Positions 18,692-27,768 of a stretch of DNA of 64,000 nt are shown here, in pieces. How positions within the stretch are numbered: the first letter of the stretch is position 1; each line of letters begins with the position of its first letter. Position numbers and translations under genes: made by a program. This DNA comes from Bacillota bacterium (GTDB lineage Bacteria; Bacillota; Clostridia; Acetivibrionales; DTU013): contig JAEZCO010000091.1 of the NCBI GenBank assembly GCA_023433505.1, forward strand, positions 62,001-126,000. The letters are read 5' to 3'. The notes beneath the pieces were generated by a model. It did not search any database. It was not told the DNA's origin and saw nothing but the letters and a program-made list of their open reading frames with translations.

Positions 18692-19588
18692 CTAAAATAT
18701 TTTATATCCGGCAAAGCGGTAGGCAAGCTTATAGGACAGAATAATCAAAACAGTTGATATCAGCGATTTGAACAGGCCTGCTGCAGTGGAAAGGCCATAC
18801 TGCCCGTTTACAAAGCCCAAACGGTATACAAGAGTATCGATGATATCCCCGCTTTGCATGGTAATGGGGCTCATCAGGTTATATATCTGGTCAAAGCCTG
18901 CATTCAATACATTTCCAAGGCTTAGCACCGACATTAATATAATGGTAGGCACTATCCCCGGAAGCGTAATATGGACCGTCTGCTTCCATCGGCCGGCACC
19001 GTCTATATCGGCGGCTGTATATAATGTTGGATCGATCCCGGCAAGAGCTGCCATATAAATAATCGTACCCCAACCGAAATTTTTCCATATATCCGTTATG
19101 ACCATAACATAAGGGAACCAATGGTTATCACCGAGAAAAAAGACCGGTTCGATGCCAAAAATCCCAATAAACTGATTTACAATGCCATTGGTTGGGTTAA
19201 GTATATCAACAATTATACCTGCCATGAGTACCCATGAAACAAAATAGGGCAGATATACAATTGTCTGGAACGATTTTTTGAAAATAGTAATCCTTACTTC
19301 ATTGAGTAAAATAGCAAATATAACAGGTACAACGATTCCTAAAATCATTTTCATCAAAGCTATATAAACCGTATTGAATAGCGCAGTGCCAAAACCCGGT
19401 GATGTAAATAGAAATTGAAAATTACCCACTCCGATAAATTTCGAACGAAAAAACCCCAATGCCGGCATATAGTTTTGAAATGCTATAATGATCCCCATCA
19501 TGGGGACATAACAATATATCACAAGGATTACAACAGGCAAAAGAATCATTAAATGGAGAGGAAGATCTTTTTTTAAACTCTTGATCAC
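18692..19588 (-). CDS. Carbohydrate ABC transporter permease (LplB/UgpA-like)
   Basis: A 298-residue membrane protein, partner of the permease at 17795-18673. It has six predicted transmembrane segments and the docking loop TAADIDGAGRWKQT. The LplB type starts with a long cytoplasmic stretch and PLHLMILLPVVILVIYCYVP. This transporter class has no ATPase gene in the locus and normally shares a general MsmX-type ATPase encoded elsewhere. Confidence 0.94.
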   Translation of the reverse strand: MIKSLKKDLPLHLMILLPVVILVIYCYVPMMGIIIAFQNYMPALGFFRSKFIGVGNFQFLFTSPGFGTALFNTVYIALMKMILGIVVPVIFAILLNEVRITIFKKSFQTIVYLPYFVSWVLMAGIIVDILNPTNGIVNQFIGIFGIEPVFFLGDNHWFPYVMVITDIWKNFGWGTIIYMAALAGIDPTLYTAADIDGAGRWKQTVHITLPGIVPTIILMSVLSLGNVLNAGFDQIYNLMSPITMQSGDIIDTLVYRLGFVNGQYGLSTAAGLFKSLISTVLIILSYKLAYRFAGYKIF

Positions 19589-19678
19589 AGGAACAACTCC
19601 TTATTTTAGTCAAAATCCCAAGGCATAGAGCCCCGATAGCAGGCTGGTCTCGCCTTTAGGGAATACCTAGAATTCATA

Positions 19679-19707
19679 CCTGACTATCCTTTTTACAGAT
19701 AGTCAGG
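19679..19707 (-). promoter_or_regulatory. Intercistronic hairpin between binding protein and permease
   Basis: CCTGACTATC pairs with GATAGTCAGG across a 9-base loop, with no T-run on the minus strand. It lies between the stop of the binding-protein gene (19734) and the start of the permease (19588). Such hairpins stabilise the upstream part of the message and raise the binding protein over the membrane subunits. A similar hairpin occupies the same position in the third locus at 45897-45929. Confidence 0.55.
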
Positions 19708-19733
19708 CAATTCATCAAATTAAAAGGATGGTA

Positions 19734-21410
19734 TTATTTGTTTTTGCTATACCAGTCATTGACTTCCTTTGTGATCTGGTCGCCGCCATTCTTTTTCCAG
19801 GTTTCAACGGCCTTGTCAAATTTGCTTATATCATCACCCATGATAATTCCAAGAAAAGTAGCATCCAAGTCTGTTTTTAGGACATTTCCTTTTGACAGCA
19901 TGGTTTCTGTAGGTAAAGATTGATACGCATCTACCATAATCTGATTGTTGTCTTTATAAGAGTTTATCAGGCTGAAAACACTTTTCTGCCCAAAAATGAG
20001 GTCATAGCCTGCTGCCTTACGATTCCCTGCCAATGCATCCTTAACATTTTTATAGGTTGCTTTTTGTTCCTCGGTAGCAAATGAAGCTTCGTCGCCTGTT
20101 TTTAACGCAGTATCGACCGCTTTATACACAGTGAGATTTTTCCAGGGATGGGTCTGGTTTTGATTGAAACAATATTGCCAGATAGCAAGTCCTGCTTCAT
20201 TTATGTTATATTTCAAATTGTTTTCCGGTGCGGAAATAATTTTAGAATTATAATTTATTATTTTAAGTGCAGCTTCCGGGTATTTGAAGCCTTTCTTTAC
20301 AAAAAAGTATTGAGCCGGTGCTGCCGAAGCCTGCAGCTTTGGAGAAGAACCGTCTATGGTAGGTATTGTAATGACTTCCCACTCTGCATCCGGATCCGCA
20401 TTAATATTGTTTTGCATTTGTGAGAGGGGCGCCCAGAATATCATGTATTCGATACCAACTTTTCCGGATGTCAAATCAGCGCCTGCTTTTGTACCGTCAT
20501 CGACAGCAAAGTCTTTTTTAAGCAGTCCGTTTTTATACATTTCCTGAAGCTTCAACAAAGCACTTTTTACTTCAGGCTGTACACTTCCATAAACAAGATT
20601 GCTGCCTGATGAGTCTTTCACCCAACAGTCATAATATGCACCATATCCATTTAAAAAGCCTACGAGATCTCCCTCAAAAGTTTTTATATTCTTGGTCGCC
20701 GCCAAGCCGTAGGTATCAGCGCCGCCCAGTTTTGCCTCTTTAAACGCAGCGGCGACCTTAACCAATTCATCAATGGTTTTCGGCTCAGTCATGTTAACCT
20801 TTTTAAGCCAGTCTTTACGTATACCCAACATCATAACATCGTCGGGCTGTGTTCCATTTACCGGGAGTCCCAGCATTTTCCCTTCGAAAGTCATGTATTT
20901 CATCATGAGATGGCCATCTTCTTCATTACACTGCTTATAAGTATCCCCCGCATATTGTTCATAATATTGGGTCATATCCTCGACGAGGTCACCGTTTACC
21001 AGCGTTTTATAGATGGTTGCATCCACCAGGGCCATATCGGGTATATCTCCGGATGCGAGTGCAGTATTCCATTTTGCACCATACTGTTCGGTAGTCGGTG
21101 TCCAGAGGTAATTAAGGTCAATGCCAAGGTCATCCAGATATGATTTTTGCCATATATTTTCGGTTATTGATTTGGCATCGGGATTGTTCTGGTCAAATTT
21201 AGTAGTCGAATCAAGCGTCCTTACAACATTAATTTTAATGGCGGGAGTGTACTTTCCCAGCTTGTCCGCTTCCTTTGCCGTACCAACTGCGGATGTGCTA
21301 ACCGAGCTATTGCCAGAACCGGAATCTGATTTACTGCCGCAGGCTGTGATTGATGAGATCAGTAGAGTGCAAAGAACAATTGAAATTCCTTTTGCAACTT
21401 TTTTAGACAT
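19734..21410 (-). CDS. Extracellular oligosaccharide-binding lipoprotein (LipO/LplA-like)
   Basis: A 558-residue lipoprotein. The signal peptide ends in the lipobox ITAC with Cys24, followed by a Ser/Gly linker. The mature part is a large type II binding protein of the family 1 solute-binding class, with DDLGIDLNYLWTPTTEQYG and SGDIPDMALVD. The size and the two LplBC-like permeases downstream are typical of oligosaccharide importers governed by YesMN. It starts 178 bases after the response regulator and probably has its own promoter; two TATAAT-like elements occur in the gap. Confidence 0.93.
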   Translation of the reverse strand: MSKKVAKGISIVLCTLLISSITACGSKSDSGSGNSSVSTSAVGTAKEADKLGKYTPAIKINVVRTLDSTTKFDQNNPDAKSITENIWQKSYLDDLGIDLNYLWTPTTEQYGAKWNTALASGDIPDMALVDATIYKTLVNGDLVEDMTQYYEQYAGDTYKQCNEEDGHLMMKYMTFEGKMLGLPVNGTQPDDVMMLGIRKDWLKKVNMTEPKTIDELVKVAAAFKEAKLGGADTYGLAATKNIKTFEGDLVGFLNGYGAYYDCWVKDSSGSNLVYGSVQPEVKSALLKLQEMYKNGLLKKDFAVDDGTKAGADLTSGKVGIEYMIFWAPLSQMQNNINADPDAEWEVITIPTIDGSSPKLQASAAPAQYFFVKKGFKYPEAALKIINYNSKIISAPENNLKYNINEAGLAIWQYCFNQNQTHPWKNLTVYKAVDTALKTGDEASFATEEQKATYKNVKDALAGNRKAAGYDLIFGQKSVFSLINSYKDNNQIMVDAYQSLPTETMLSKGNVLKTDLDATFLGIIMGDDISKFDKAVETWKKNGGDQITKEVNDWYSKNK

Positions 21411-21588
21411 GGTTCACTATTCCTCCTCCAAAAATGATCGATATTTTTGATTATATCTTCATTATATTTGAGTTGTTATCGCATGAACATTCAGTCTTTT
21501 TTACTTTCTTGCGATAAATTTACCCTGAACTACTCATCTGGTTGCATAGATTATCGGAAGGGGTTGAACTAAATTTACTTTTTCAATT

Positions 21589-23259
21589 TTAATCATCCCT
21601 CATGGATTCAGCAAATATACTGGGTGATTTACCTGTCATTTTATTGATGAAATGGTTAAAATACGTCCTGCTTCTGAATCCTGATTTGATGGCAATATCA
21701 TTCATATTCAAGTTTTTATCCTTAAACAGTAATTTGATATAGGACATCTTATTGCGGCTTATGAAATCATTCAAATTCTCTCCGGTAACCTTCTTGTAAA
21801 TTCTCGAGATATAGGATGAATTATATCCGGTAACCTCAGACAACTTTACGAGTGAAATGTCTTCCGTTATATGGTCCTGAATGTATTGATTGATTCTATC
21901 GATCAAATTGTCGGAAAGCTGACGCTTTTCACTATTCTGCAAATCGAAAACCGCATCAGACAAGCTGTACAGGTATTGAACCGCTTTACTCCATGTTCCG
22001 TGGAGATCGCTTCTATATAGCTTGAATAATCCTGAATTAAAGCTTAAACTACTCCAAAGGCTCCGTTTATTTATATTTGACATAAGTATGACGGCAATTG
22101 AATAATAGGCTTCCATCGCATAGGTGTTGTGAATGTTTTTTTCCCTTTTCAAATTTTCAGTGGCAGCGTCAAGCACTTTAAAATATGAATACCTTTCACC
22201 TGAATCAAGATACGCTCCAAGACAGTTTAAAACTTCGTCCGACAGGAGAATTGAGTACCCACGGTCCTCTCCTATCTCCTGACTCTTGCTGTTATTTATA
22301 ATGACAGTGTCCGTCACTATCACTCCATCCTCGTTATAAGCTGCACATTCCATGATTTGAATTAACTTTTCACATTTCTCCTGAACTTCAGTTAATCTTA
22401 CAGGAATGCTGCTCACTGCAAAGGAAGTGCTTATACCCAAATTTTGTTTTATGATTTTCTGTATTGTATCAAGTGCTCCCTTCATAAATGCCATTACATT
22501 GCTTTGGTTGGCATTTATACTGTTTGAGGACATAATATCGTTTGTCTGCAATAGCCAAAAAATCTTGTTTTCTTCCATTTTGGCAGGATAAACAAGCATA
22601 TTTCTTTGCAAGGTCTGGTTTATAATATGCTCGAAGGAAATGCTCTTTTCAAATTTCTCAAACACCTCTGATTTTTCCTCAAGGCTGTCAATTCTACTTA
22701 CCAGGATATAAAATATTTTATTTGTTTGCAACCGGATGTCAAGTCTTTTAAAATCCTCGGCAATACTATGAATATCTGGAATCGCCGCTTTACATAAAGA
22801 AGTAATATACTCCTTCTGCAAAATAAAAAGCGACTGCTTGAATTTTTTTTCAGCTTCCATTAATATTTCAATATCCTTATATTCCTTTTCAATCAGAGCG
22901 ACAGCCTTATGAATTTCTCCTAATAACAAGTTATCCGCTTCAGTTTTGAGAATGTAACTGAAGGCATTATTTTTTATTGCTTCGTAAGCATAATCGAATT
23001 GGGCATATGCCGTAAGCAAAATCACCTTGCATTTGGGCCAATCGTGCCTTATTTTTTCAAGTAATGTAATCCCCGACATACCAGGCATACTTATATCGGT
23101 TACAACGATATCCAGTTTTGTCCTGGTCAGCCACTCCAGAGCTTCAAAAACAGAGTATGCCCGGCATACATCCACGTCACTTTGCATGTCAGCCTCGATC
23201 ATATCAGAGACACTATCAACAATGTAAGGTTCATCGTCCACAACAAGAATTCTATACAT
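21589..23259 (-). CDS. Response regulator, CheY-AraC (YesN family, long form)
   Basis: A 556-residue response regulator. The receiver (1-120) has DDE at 8-10 and the phospho-acceptor Asp55 in VTDISMPG. A middle region of about 300 residues of unknown fold separates it from the C-terminal AraC domain (about 455-553, with LVKLSEVTGYNSSYISRIYKKV and IKSGFRSRTYFNHFINK). The start codon overlaps the stop of the kinase by one base (TAATG), which indicates translational coupling. It should control the importer and hydrolase operon encoded just downstream. Confidence 0.94.
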   Translation of the reverse strand: MYRILVVDDEPYIVDSVSDMIEADMQSDVDVCRAYSVFEALEWLTRTKLDIVVTDISMPGMSGITLLEKIRHDWPKCKVILLTAYAQFDYAYEAIKNNAFSYILKTEADNLLLGEIHKAVALIEKEYKDIEILMEAEKKFKQSLFILQKEYITSLCKAAIPDIHSIAEDFKRLDIRLQTNKIFYILVSRIDSLEEKSEVFEKFEKSISFEHIINQTLQRNMLVYPAKMEENKIFWLLQTNDIMSSNSINANQSNVMAFMKGALDTIQKIIKQNLGISTSFAVSSIPVRLTEVQEKCEKLIQIMECAAYNEDGVIVTDTVIINNSKSQEIGEDRGYSILLSDEVLNCLGAYLDSGERYSYFKVLDAATENLKREKNIHNTYAMEAYYSIAVILMSNINKRSLWSSLSFNSGLFKLYRSDLHGTWSKAVQYLYSLSDAVFDLQNSEKRQLSDNLIDRINQYIQDHITEDISLVKLSEVTGYNSSYISRIYKKVTGENLNDFISRNKMSYIKLLFKDKNLNMNDIAIKSGFRSRTYFNHFINKMTGKSPSIFAESMRDD

Positions 23260-25001
23260 TATTTATCCTGCTTCCTTTTCTCTATGGTTATTTCCGCTTT
23301 AAGTCCTCCCAGTTCACTCCTTGTTACATTCACACCGCTATTTTGACCGAACCTGAGCCTGATTCTTCTATGCACATTGATAATGCCGGTTACCTCCAAG
23401 CTTTCATCGGTACATTCCAGCTTCCGTATCAGCTCTGCAATGTCACGATCATGCAGATCATCGCCATTGTCTTCGGTAGCAACTCTTACTCTATGAATCT
23501 CATCAGCAAAGGTCACGCGTATGTGTCCATCTGATACTCTATTTCTCACCCCATAATTGAATGCATTTTCCAATAAAGGCTGTAACAATATTCTAGGTAC
23601 CAAAAAATCCTTTATTGTTTCCGGTAAAGCTCCTATTTCTATTTTAACATTTCCGGAAAACCGTATTGCTTGTATATTCGCGTAATTGGTCATATGTTCA
23701 ACTTCGAGCAGTAACGGGACTTCATCTGCAGCATGACGTGTTATGTATTGAAAATACTTTCCTATATATGCAGACAGTTCAAAAGCTTCATCGTAGTCTT
23801 TTTGTTTAATCATCATATGCAATAAAAAATAACTATTATACAAAAAGTGCGGATTGATCTGAGTTTGAAGCTGCTTGAGCTCCGCCTTTTGGGCATATAT
23901 TTTTTCTTTATATAGGCTGTTGATCGTATTATCCAGCTTTTCAACCATATTGTTGAAGCCTTCATATAATTTGACAAACTCATTTGCAGTCTTGAATTTC
24001 AAATTCACTTTCAAATTACCTTTCTCAACCTTTTCGAAGGCTTTCAGGATTTTCTTGATAGGGTGGTTGACCTGTTTATACATCGAATAGGAATACAGGC
24101 AAATTAAAATCAAGGATACTCCCCAAAAAACAAACAATACAACCTGATATCTGTTTGGTACCTCAAAAAGCTCATCATACTGAATAAGCTTGACAAAAGA
24201 AATACTCAAGGCTTTGGAATAATCGTATATGGCAAGATACTTTCTCCCGCTGATTATCAAAACATGTCCGTATTCGCTTGCCTTGTCCAGTATCTTTATA
24301 TCAGGCAATTCAGAAAGTTTGACCTTATTTTCACTCCCTGCAAACCAAGTTCCCTTCTGATTGTTGTAAATATAAATCTCATCATCCTTATAGTTCCTGA
24401 ACTGGGTAAGGTAATCAAGCATGGCCTTTTTGGACAGTTGGGCTTCAAGCACATATGCAGGTTTTTCTTTAAATACTGCAGGGTAACACATCAATGAATA
24501 TGCATTTGAATCCAGGATAAGAGGATAGGGATTGGCTCTGTAGGAAGTAATCATTTTCATATAATACGAATCGTCGAACTTATCCAGCTCATTTACCGTT
24601 GACACGACACTTTCAAGCTGTGGCAAATGAATCGATATATCCTGTATGAAAATGCTGCTGCTTTTTATGACTTGCAGCTGATTCAGGATTTTTGAGATAC
24701 ATAGATAGTACTCGGAAGCGGGCATTGTGTTATAGTAGTTGATAAGTTTACTGAGGTCCGCATCGTTGACTATATTGTACTCAATACTTTTTATTCTGGA
24801 CATTTCATTTTCAAGGCTGCTTTTCATGTAATCAACCTGATCGGTTGTCGAGTTCATAATCTCATCTTCAATTGAATGTTTACCCCAGAAATAAATCACC
24901 GCCGATATTGTCAGTATGGGAATCATAATGGCTAAAAATGAAAAAATCAACCTTGAAAATATTGAATTGAAAAATACGTCCGATTTTTCCCAGTGCTTCA
25001 T
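23259..25001 (-). CDS. Sensor histidine kinase (YesM family)
   Basis: A 580-residue membrane kinase. Transmembrane segments lie at about 14-38 and 287-307, around an extracellular Cache-like sensor. A HAMP-like linker follows, and the phospho-acceptor is His385 in QINPHFLYNS. The ATPase part has LLENAFNYGVRNR and an atypical DNGDDLHDRD stretch where the G-box glycines would be expected, so the ATP lid is somewhat divergent. It is the first gene of the second glycan locus, behind a promoter at 25070-25098. Confidence 0.93.
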   Translation of the reverse strand: MKHWEKSDVFFNSIFSRLIFSFLAIMIPILTISAVIYFWGKHSIEDEIMNSTTDQVDYMKSSLENEMSRIKSIEYNIVNDADLSKLINYYNTMPASEYYLCISKILNQLQVIKSSSIFIQDISIHLPQLESVVSTVNELDKFDDSYYMKMITSYRANPYPLILDSNAYSLMCYPAVFKEKPAYVLEAQLSKKAMLDYLTQFRNYKDDEIYIYNNQKGTWFAGSENKVKLSELPDIKILDKASEYGHVLIISGRKYLAIYDYSKALSISFVKLIQYDELFEVPNRYQVVLFVFWGVSLILICLYSYSMYKQVNHPIKKILKAFEKVEKGNLKVNLKFKTANEFVKLYEGFNNMVEKLDNTINSLYKEKIYAQKAELKQLQTQINPHFLYNSYFLLHMMIKQKDYDEAFELSAYIGKYFQYITRHAADEVPLLLEVEHMTNYANIQAIRFSGNVKIEIGALPETIKDFLVPRILLQPLLENAFNYGVRNRVSDGHIRVTFADEIHRVRVATEDNGDDLHDRDIAELIRKLECTDESLEVTGIINVHRRIRLRFGQNSGVNVTRSELGGLKAEITIEKRKQDK

Positions 25002-25069
25002 TAAACTCCCTTCCGATTCAGGACTGTATTTTATATACGAAATTCCGACATTCTTTTCATTTTAGTGTT

Positions 25070-25098
25070 AATATAACATATATTTCTCCCCAATTCAA
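25070..25098 (-). promoter_or_regulatory. Promoter of the YesM/YesN operon
   Basis: On the minus strand TTGAAT, 17 bases, TATATT, about 70 bases before the kinase start at 25001. The elements match the sigma-A consensus at 4 of 6 and 5 of 6 positions. Confidence 0.55.
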
Positions 25099-25262
25099 TT
25101 TTGTTTCCAATTGTGATTAATGTAAAGGTGGCTTGTTGCACTGTTTGAGCATAAATTCCAACGTTTATCACACCACAGGAAGAAGATGAATCGGATAGGA
25201 GGCTACCCATTAATTGAGTAGCCGGCCTTCCGCAGATCTTATCCCCGCCGAGCGCACAACGT

Positions 25263-25307
25263 AAAAAAGATTGCCTTGAATCATTCAGCTCAAGACAATC
25301 TTTTTTA
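25263..25307. terminator. Bidirectional terminator
   Basis: AAAAAAGATTG and CAATCTTTTTT frame a stem that also includes CTTGA/TCAAG with a 10-base loop. A-runs and T-runs flank both sides, so it can stop transcription in either direction. It most likely ends the transcript of the L25-like gene (minus). Confidence 0.7.
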
Positions 25308-25340
25308 ATGAGTACTGCAAATATTAGTCCCCGTTTTTAT

Positions 25341-25417
25341 GAAAATGCAGGTTGCAGAGGCGAGCAGCAAATGCCCCGCATTTGCGACCAGCCCCGTCGC
25401 TCCAAGACTGCATTTTC
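25341..25417. repeat. Long two-stage palindrome
   Basis: A 10-base outer stem GAAAATGCAG/CTGCATTTTC encloses an inner perfect stem GCAAATGC-CCC-GCATTTGC, with a partly paired middle (GGCGA/TCGC). The structure covers 77 bases in the 3' region of the L25-like gene. No T-run follows. It may be a structured RNA or a palindromic repeat unit. Confidence 0.5.
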
Positions 25418-25454
25418 AGAAAATTCATCCGGGAAGGTATATTTGCACCGGTAC

Positions 25455-25757
25455 TTAATGCAAAACTCCGCTATCTGCCGGCATCAGGTCTACATGCAGG
25501 ATCTCCTGTGTCACGGGATCCCGTTGAACCTCCTTAACCATGGCTCTTAAATGCGCTCCATTATAATATGTATCGAGCACAAGGCCTTCATTGCCTCTCC
25601 GGTCAAGGATCTTTCTCAGTGGATCAAGCTCCAAGGCAATGGGCGTACTGTCTCCATGACTGTACAGTATCCCCGGCACATAGCCTTCCTTTGCCAATCT
25701 TCGGATTTCTCCCCTGCCTGCCGCTCTTTCATGAACATTTAAATCAACAGCATCCAT
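25455..25757 (-). CDS. Ribosomal protein L25 / Ctc general stress-like protein
   Basis: About 100 residues of the L25/TL5/Ctc N-terminal domain, which binds 5S rRNA. The signature stretches are LAKEGYVPGILYSHGD and MVKEVQRDPVTQEILHVDLMP. I prefer the ATG at 25757, 9 bases after an AAGGAG site; the frame reaches further upstream to 25826, but those residues do not resemble the family. The C-terminal TL5 domain of long Ctc proteins is missing, so it has the short, E. coli L25-like form. The gene stands alone between an ABC exporter gene and a terminator. Confidence 0.8.
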   Translation of the reverse strand: MDAVDLNVHERAAGRGEIRRLAKEGYVPGILYSHGDSTPIALELDPLRKILDRRGNEGLVLDTYYNGAHLRAMVKEVQRDPVTQEILHVDLMPADSGVLH

Positions 25758-25892
25758 TCTCATTCGCTCCTTCTGCTCCTTCCGGTATACAAGCCGGACG
25801 TAAACCTTCTTGTATGCGGGCGGCAATCGCCGTCCCTACCGGTAATTAACTATAGGATAGTATTTCCGTCCGGATGCTGTTTCATACTTTTC

Positions 25893-27719
25893 TTACACCT
25901 GAAGCATCAATTCTTCCTTTTCTTCCATGAACTGATTGGTATAAAGCCTGTAATAGTAGCCTTTATGCCTTAACAGCTTGTTATGGCTCCCCTCTTCGAT
26001 CAGCTTCCCTTTGTGAATGACAAGTATCCTGTCCGCAGAGCGGATGGTGGATAGCCTGTGGGCAATGATGAAGCTGGTCCTGCCTTTTAACAGCTTCTGA
26101 ATGGCCTGCTGTATCATGTGCTCGGTTTCAGTATCCACCGAAGAGGTTGCCTCATCGAGCACAAATATCTTCGGATCCGAAAGTATGGCCCGTGCCAGAG
26201 AAATGAGCTGCTTCTGTCCTGTGGACAGCCTGTTGCCGCCTTCGCCTACCTCCGTATCATACCCTTTTTCCAGCGCCGTTATGAAGTCGTGTGCATTTAC
26301 AAGCTTTGCCGCCTCCATCACCTGCTCCTCCGTTGCGTCCAGCCTGCCGTATTTGATATTGTCCCGGACGGAACCGCTGAAAAGATGAGGCGTCTGCAGT
26401 ACATAGCCCAGGTTTGACTGAAGCCAAAGCTGGGACCTTTCTTTGTAGTCCGTCCCGTCAATAAGTATTTCTCCGCCTGTAGGCTCATAAAACCGGCATG
26501 CCAGATTGACAATGGTACTTTTCCCCGATCCTGTTTCGCCCACCAGGGCTATGGTTTCGCCTGCTTTAATGTCAATGCTGAAATCGGACAGGACATCCTG
26601 GCCGTCCTTGTAAGAGAAGGACACATTCCGGAAGCTTATGTTTCCGGTGATATGAGGCCACTTTTCCCTGCAGGCGCTGAACAGGTCGCCGAACTTCTCC
26701 TCAACCTCGCTGCAGTCCTTTATCTCAGGCTCTGCTTCCAGCAGCGAGATAACCCTTTCAAAGGAAGCCTGTGCCGCAATCAGCTCCGACAGCACCCTGG
26801 CAAACTCCCTCACAGGCTCAAAGAACTGCACGGTGTAAGCGATAAACGCCACCAACGTACCGTAGCTTATGGCCTGAATTGTCACATTGGTCCCGCCTGC
26901 CCAAATGGCAAGGGCGGTACCGATACTTCCCAGGGATATGACGATAGGCATGTAAACGGAAGAATAGACCGCCGCCGAAACAGAGGATTTGTACATACTG
27001 TCCGTCAATTTGCCGAATTCATCCTGATTTCTTTTGCCGGTATTCAGTATTTTTGTTGTCTTTGCACCGGTAATGCCTTCATTGAAAGCGCCCGTAATCT
27101 GGGAATTGGTCTTTCTCACCTTCCGGTAGGCTTCCAGTATTTTTTGCTGAAACTTGACGCTCAATATGGCCAGAACCGGTATTACCGTCATGACCAGCAA
27201 TGCCAGCTTCCAATTCAGTATCAGCATATAAACCAATACTGCCAGCATCATCGCGAAGCCCCATACCATGTCCACGCATCCCCATGCCATTGTATCCCCA
27301 ATCCTCTGGACGTCTGACATCAGCCTTGCCATGATCCATCCCACAGGCGTCTTGTCAAAATAGGAAAGCGTCAGCTCCTGAAGTCTTTTAAACCCTTTTT
27401 TTCTTATATCATAGCAAAGCCCTATGTCAATTTTTCCTGCCAGCTTTATCATTGACCAGACATTAAACACTTGAAAGACCACAAGCAAAAGATAGGCTGC
27501 ACCGAACTTATCCAGACCGGCAACGGTGTTCTTTCCTATAAAATTGTCAATGGCATATCGGGTCATGAGCGGGAAGGTTGCTTCTACTATTCCTATCAGG
27601 ACCATAAAGATGCCCAGCAGGATAAACTGCTTTTTAAAGGGCATCAGGTATTTTATAAGTTTTTTCCATAACTGGATGTCGAATTTCTTTTTATATTCCT
27701 GTTCCGTTAAACCGTTCAA
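25893..27719 (-). CDS. ABC exporter subunit, canonical NBD (BmrD-like)
   Basis: About 608 residues: a six-helix exporter membrane domain (about 20-330) fused to an ATPase domain. Walker A is GETGSGKST, Walker B IFVLDEATSSVD with the catalytic Glu, and the H-loop is IIAHRLST, but the signature motif is LSTGQ rather than LSGGQ. The frame runs upstream into the preceding gene; I chose the TTG at 27719, preceded by AGGTGAT, which leaves 49 bases after the previous stop. Its canonical catalytic residues complement the degenerate ones of the partner at 27769-29586, so the two should form a heterodimeric multidrug or lipid exporter like BmrCD, LmrCD or TM287/288. Confidence 0.9.
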   Translation of the reverse strand: MNGLTEQEYKKKFDIQLWKKLIKYLMPFKKQFILLGIFMVLIGIVEATFPLMTRYAIDNFIGKNTVAGLDKFGAAYLLLVVFQVFNVWSMIKLAGKIDIGLCYDIRKKGFKRLQELTLSYFDKTPVGWIMARLMSDVQRIGDTMAWGCVDMVWGFAMMLAVLVYMLILNWKLALLVMTVIPVLAILSVKFQQKILEAYRKVRKTNSQITGAFNEGITGAKTTKILNTGKRNQDEFGKLTDSMYKSSVSAAVYSSVYMPIVISLGSIGTALAIWAGGTNVTIQAISYGTLVAFIAYTVQFFEPVREFARVLSELIAAQASFERVISLLEAEPEIKDCSEVEEKFGDLFSACREKWPHITGNISFRNVSFSYKDGQDVLSDFSIDIKAGETIALVGETGSGKSTIVNLACRFYEPTGGEILIDGTDYKERSQLWLQSNLGYVLQTPHLFSGSVRDNIKYGRLDATEEQVMEAAKLVNAHDFITALEKGYDTEVGEGGNRLSTGQKQLISLARAILSDPKIFVLDEATSSVDTETEHMIQQAIQKLLKGRTSFIIAHRLSTIRSADRILVIHKGKLIEEGSHNKLLRHKGYYYRLYTNQFMEEKEELMLQV

Positions 27720-27768
27720 ATTAATCACCTCATGTATAGTTTGCGCGTTATTTCCGTCAGGGTAGTTC

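Larger units (their letters stand above)
25002..25454. other. Intergenic region between YesM kinase and L25-like gene
   Basis: No gene seen in these 453 bases. It holds, from left to right: the kinase promoter (25070-25098), a small hairpin (GGCTAC/GTAGCC at 25201-25223), a bidirectional terminator (25263-25307) and a long palindrome (25341-25417). An open frame on plus at 25308-25550 overlaps the palindrome and the L25-like gene and looks like a shadow. Confidence 0.6.

Noticed and set aside
26652..27317. 221-codon open frame on plus
   Set aside because: Antisense to the ABC exporter gene and rich in His/Arg/Tyr as expected of a shadow.
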